Of a stretch of DNA of 51,715 nt, positions 48,999 through 51,715 are shown in pieces; the stretch's first letter is position 1, and every line of letters starts with the position of its first letter. The notes below the pieces were generated by a model that was given only the letters and a program-made list of their open reading frames with translations, did not search any database and was not told the DNA's origin. The stretch comes from TC-15 sp034437275 (GTDB lineage: Bacteria; Chloroflexota; Anaerolineae; Aggregatilineales; Aggregatilineaceae), in NCBI GenBank assembly GCA_034437275.1, contig DAOTUD010000152.1:1-51715 (forward strand), given 5' to 3'. Position numbers and translations under genes: made by a program.

Positions 48999-50501
48999 CT
49001 ACTCGGTGATCTGCGCCTTTTGCAGCCGGTCGCTGTAGTCCACAAACACGGTCTTAAGTTCGGTGAACTCGTCGATGGCGGTGGTGCCGGCCTCGCGCCC
49101 ACCGTTGCCGGTGTGGTTGGTGCCGCCAAAGGGCAGGTGCACCTCGGCCCCGATGGTCGGCGCGTTGATGTAGGTGATGCCGGTGTACAGGTCTTCCACT
49201 GCGCGGAAGGCCAGGTTCACGTTCTTGGTGTAGATCGACGAGGACAGCCCGTACTCGACATCGTTGGCGACCTTAACCGCTTCCTCGTAGCTGCTGACCT
49301 TGATCACGCTCAGCACCGGGCCGAAGATCTCCTCTTTGCTGATGCGCGTGCCGTGCTCCGTTTCGAAGATCGTCGGCTGGATGAAGAAGCCCTTATCGTA
49401 CTGGCCGCCGCTGAGTTTCTCGCCGCCAGTGATCAGTTTGGCTTCCTTTTTGCCGATCTCGATGTAGCTCATGATCGACTGGCCCGACGCCTCGTCGACC
49501 ACCGGCCCCACGTCGATCGTCGGGTCCAGCGGATCGCCGATCTTCAGCGCTTCGGTGCGCGCGACCAGCATCTGCATGAACTCGTCGTACACGTCCTCGT
49601 GCAGGATCAGGCGGCTGGTGGCGGTGCAGCGCTGGCCGGCGGTCCCAAACGCGCCGAACAGCAGCCCGTTCAGCGCCAGCTCCAGGTTGGCGTCGTCCAT
49701 CACGATCTGCGGGTTCTTGCCGCCCAGCTCCAGTTCGACGGACTTCAGGTGCTTGGCTGCCGCCTCGTAGATGGTGCGGCCCGCCGGGACGCCGCCCGTG
49801 AACGAGATCGCTTTGACGCGCGGGTTGTTGACGATCTCCATGCCGACCGTGCCGCCGCCGCCCGTGACGACGTTCAGCACACCGGGGGGCAGCCCGGCTT
49901 CCTCGAAGACCTCGGCCAGGGACGCTACACACAACGGCGTCAGGCTGGCGGGCTTGAAGACGATCGTGTTGCCGGCGATCAGCGCCGCGCCGATCTTCCA
50001 GATCGGGATCGCGGTCGGGAAGTTCCAGGGCGTGATGCAGCCCACCACCCCGATCGGCTGGTGCACCGTCATGCAGAACTTGTTGGGCAGTTCCGACGGC
50101 GTGGTTTCGCCCAGCAAACGGCGACCTTCGCCCGCGATGTACTCCAGGAAGTCAATCGCTTCCTGTACGTCGCCTTTCCCCTCGGCGATGACCTTGCCCA
50201 TCTCTTTGGTCACCAGCGCACCCAGTTCGTCTTTGTGCGCGCGCATGATGTGCGCCGCCCGCAGCAAGATCTCGCCGCGATGGGGCGGCGGGGTCTTCTT
50301 CCAGGCCGGGAAGGCCGCCTCCGCCGCGTCGATGGCTTTTTGCACGTCGCCGGGCGTGCCCTTCGGGAAGGTCGCCAGCACCTCGCCATCGATCGGGCTG
50401 CGCGTCTCGAACGTCTCGCCGCTGCCGGACGGCACCCACTCGCCGTTGATATAGTGCCCGTATTCCTTCACTGCCACGGTTGGTTTCTCCTTGTATGCCA
50501 T
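48999..50501 (-). CDS. NAD(P)-dependent aldehyde dehydrogenase
   Basis: 500 aa, full-length ALDH superfamily; oxidises an aldehyde to its acid. NAD-binding part with GCITPWNFPTAIP (N160, oxyanion) and NTIVFKPASLTPL; general base E258 in ELELGGKNP; nucleophile C292 in GTAGQRCTATSR; the late motif EEIFGPVLSVI is intact. The loop FTGGVPAGRTI replaces the common FTGS-T form. The C terminus DEFTELKTVFVDYSDRLQ resembles ALDHs acting on semialdehydes (alpha-ketoglutaric or succinic semialdehyde), but the substrate is uncertain. AAGGAG precedes ATG 50501. A long inverted repeat lies in its leader. Confidence 0.95.
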   Translation of the reverse strand: MAYKEKPTVAVKEYGHYINGEWVPSGSGETFETRSPIDGEVLATFPKGTPGDVQKAIDAAEAAFPAWKKTPPPHRGEILLRAAHIMRAHKDELGALVTKEMGKVIAEGKGDVQEAIDFLEYIAGEGRRLLGETTPSELPNKFCMTVHQPIGVVGCITPWNFPTAIPIWKIGAALIAGNTIVFKPASLTPLCVASLAEVFEEAGLPPGVLNVVTGGGGTVGMEIVNNPRVKAISFTGGVPAGRTIYEAAAKHLKSVELELGGKNPQIVMDDANLELALNGLLFGAFGTAGQRCTATSRLILHEDVYDEFMQMLVARTEALKIGDPLDPTIDVGPVVDEASGQSIMSYIEIGKKEAKLITGGEKLSGGQYDKGFFIQPTIFETEHGTRISKEEIFGPVLSVIKVSSYEEAVKVANDVEYGLSSSIYTKNVNLAFRAVEDLYTGITYINAPTIGAEVHLPFGGTNHTGNGGREAGTTAIDEFTELKTVFVDYSDRLQKAQITE

Positions 50502-50524
50502 AAGTATGTTTGATGAAGGTCGCC

Positions 50525-50572
50525 GTCGGACGCCCGGCTGCGATGAGGGGAAGCGATGCGTGGGCGTCCGAC
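50525..50572. repeat. 11-bp inverted repeat in the leader of the aldehyde dehydrogenase gene
   Basis: GTCGGACGCCC (50525-50535) pairs perfectly with GGGCGTCCGAC (50562-50572), separated by 26 bp. It lies 24-71 bp upstream of the dehydrogenase ATG and 73 bp after the SDR stop. There is no T-run, so a regulator site or mRNA structure is as likely as a terminator. Confidence 0.5.
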
Positions 50573-50644
50573 AGCGTGGTTTACCGAAATTCTAAACAAC
50601 TATCATGAAAATTCCCAACGAAACCGGGCGTTTTTGCCGGATTC

Positions 50645-51475
50645 TTACGTCCCCACCCCGGTCATCTCCGCGCTGACCGCCCACAGACGGCGGGCGGTGT
50701 CTTCGTCGTGCGCCTGGGAGGCCGGCTCGCGGCGGCGCTCGTCGACGAAATATGCGCCGGTCACGTCCGCCACCTCTGGCGACGTGGCGAGATACAGGAT
50801 CGTCTGCGCGCCCTGCTGCGGACTTTTGCCGCCCATCGAGCCGATGCCCGCGTTGGCGAAAAAGTGCGTGGCTACCAGCCCGGGGTGCATCGCGTTGGAG
50901 GTGACGCCGGTGCCCGCCAGCCGCCGCGCCAGCTCGAAGGTGAACAGCAGGTTCGCCAGCTTGGAGTCGCCATACGCACCCCAGCCGCTGTAGCGCCGCC
51001 GGTTGTTCAGGTCGTCGAAGTCGATGTGTCCGCTGCGGTGCGAATCCGAGGACACGCTGATGATCCGCGCCGGGGCGCTGGCCTTGAGCACGTCCAGCAG
51101 CAGGGCAGTCACCAGGAAGTAGCCCAGATGATTGAGCGCGAACGTCATTTCGACCCCGTCGTCGTTCTCCTGGTAGCTCTTGTACAAGGCCCCGGCGTTG
51201 TTGACCAGCACATCCAGCCGATCATACTGGCGCTTGAATTCGGCGACCATCGCGCGGACGTCGTCCTGCTCGGCCAGGTCCGCGATCAGGAACTCGACGT
51301 CCTGATTGCCGGTGTCCTGCCGGATCGACTTTGTGACGCGCTCGGCTTTGCGCGGGTTGCGCCCCACCCCAACCACCGTCGCGCCCATGCGCGCCAGTTC
51401 GCGCGCGGTGACCTCGCCGATGCCGTCCGTCGCGCCGGTGACCATGCACACGTTGCCGTCCATCTGGTTTGTCAT
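50645..51475 (-). CDS. Short-chain dehydrogenase/reductase (retinol-dehydrogenase-like)
   Basis: 276 aa, classical SDR. Cofactor motif TGATDGIG (13-20), ADLAEQDD at strand 3, NNAG (92-95), NHLGYFLVT, catalytic S142/S143 in ISVSSDSH, Y168 and K172 in YGDSK, then MHPGLVATHFF. GRNPRKAE after strand 2 suggests NADP(H). The closest remembered shape is the retinol dehydrogenase/WWOX-like group used for varied alcohols and ketones; the substrate is unknown. It lies on the same strand as the aldehyde dehydrogenase, 143 bp upstream of it, so alcohol-to-aldehyde-to-acid chemistry is conceivable but not shown. Confidence 0.93.
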   Translation of the reverse strand: MTNQMDGNVCMVTGATDGIGEVTARELARMGATVVGVGRNPRKAERVTKSIRQDTGNQDVEFLIADLAEQDDVRAMVAEFKRQYDRLDVLVNNAGALYKSYQENDDGVEMTFALNHLGYFLVTALLLDVLKASAPARIISVSSDSHRSGHIDFDDLNNRRRYSGWGAYGDSKLANLLFTFELARRLAGTGVTSNAMHPGLVATHFFANAGIGSMGGKSPQQGAQTILYLATSPEVADVTGAYFVDERRREPASQAHDEDTARRLWAVSAEMTGVGT

Positions 51476-51687
51476 GTTCCCTCCTGGTTATTTGAATATG
51501 AGGTCGCTACCTATAGATTGTAGCGCTTCGTTAAAAAAGCCTAAACCGAAGACATGACGTTGCAGCCGTAACGGTGTTATATTCACCGGGTGCGCGCAAA
51601 GGTTGACAGAGAAAAGGTGGACAAAAAGCCTCAAGTGAGGTAGGGAAAAGGGTACAAAGCCAAAATCCCACATCACAAGAGGCTACA

Positions 51688-51715
51688 ATGGAGTTTATCA
51701 CATTTCTGAAAGAGC
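51688..51715 (+). CDS. Possible start of an insertion-sequence transposase gene (cut by the window)
   Basis: ATG at 51688 opens MEFITFLKE and runs off the edge. The preceding 100 bp are less GC-rich than the rest and contain CCTCA-AG-TGAGG and GTACAAAGCC. The N terminus resembles ISAs1-type transposases as I remember them, but nine residues prove little. Confidence 0.25.

Noticed and set aside
1..51715. CRISPR array, prophage, replication origin or riboswitch
   Set aside because: No regularly spaced identical repeats, phage structural genes, DnaA-box clusters or recognisable riboswitch cores were found.

Overview
The window is high-GC bacterial DNA. It most likely comes from the phylum Chloroflexota, probably an Anaerolineae-like lineage. 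The main support is two proteins carrying the tyrosine-triplet membrane domain described from Chloroflexi and Archaea (Chlor_Arch_YYY, DUF2298), an Agl23-like TIGR03663 membrane protein, many GT39-type multi-span glycosyltransferases, and secreted WD40/SH3-like proteins. The assignment rests on gene content only; there is no rRNA in the window.

Left region (1-21 kb, nearly all on the minus strand). After a probable IS200/IS605-type 3' remnant at the left edge there is one long, tightly packed minus-strand gene train. In transcription order it runs: flippase-like LPG-synthase-type membrane protein, GT4 glycosyltransferase, small CxxCH haem-binding protein, methyltransferase::GT39 fusion (1363 aa), GT39::YYY fusion (about 2321 aa), YYY protein (915 aa), Agl23-like protein (653 aa), ECF sigma factor, zinc-finger anti-sigma factor. 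It starts just below an intrinsic terminator at about 20.54 kb. I read it as a cell-envelope glycosylation or glycolipid export locus with its own sigma/anti-sigma switch. That is inference from families and order. A repeat cluster at 17.38-17.74 kb sits inside the train, extends the haem-protein reading frame and abuts the ribosome site of the next gene.

Middle region (21-35 kb). A secreted 14-blade WD40 protein and a tRNA-Gly(CCC) gene have overlapping divergent promoters. Then come a PP2C-like phosphatase, a 166-bp MITE with TA target duplication, a CIA30 protein, a phosphomannomutase/phosphoglucomutase and a sugar-phosphate nucleotidyltransferase (probable supply of activated sugars), a receiver-only response regulator, TrmI tRNA methyltransferase, a TPR lipoprotein with lytic transglycosylase domain, a cluster of five tight hairpins, and another GT39 protein.

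Right region (35-51.7 kb). This holds ribosomal protein L25 with promoter and terminator, an SDR/DUF2867 protein, another polytopic membrane protein, two L,D-transpeptidases, a DUF6504 protein, two secreted proteins of unknown function, a SPATA20/YyaL-type thioredoxin-domain protein, a DUF3592 membrane protein, an OsmC peroxidase, tRNA-Gln(CTG), an aldehyde dehydrogenase and an SDR. At the right edge a possible insertion-sequence gene begins. The recurring theme is cell-envelope construction: at least six polytopic glycan-related membrane proteins, sugar-nucleotide synthesis, and peptidoglycan cross-linking and cleaving enzymes.
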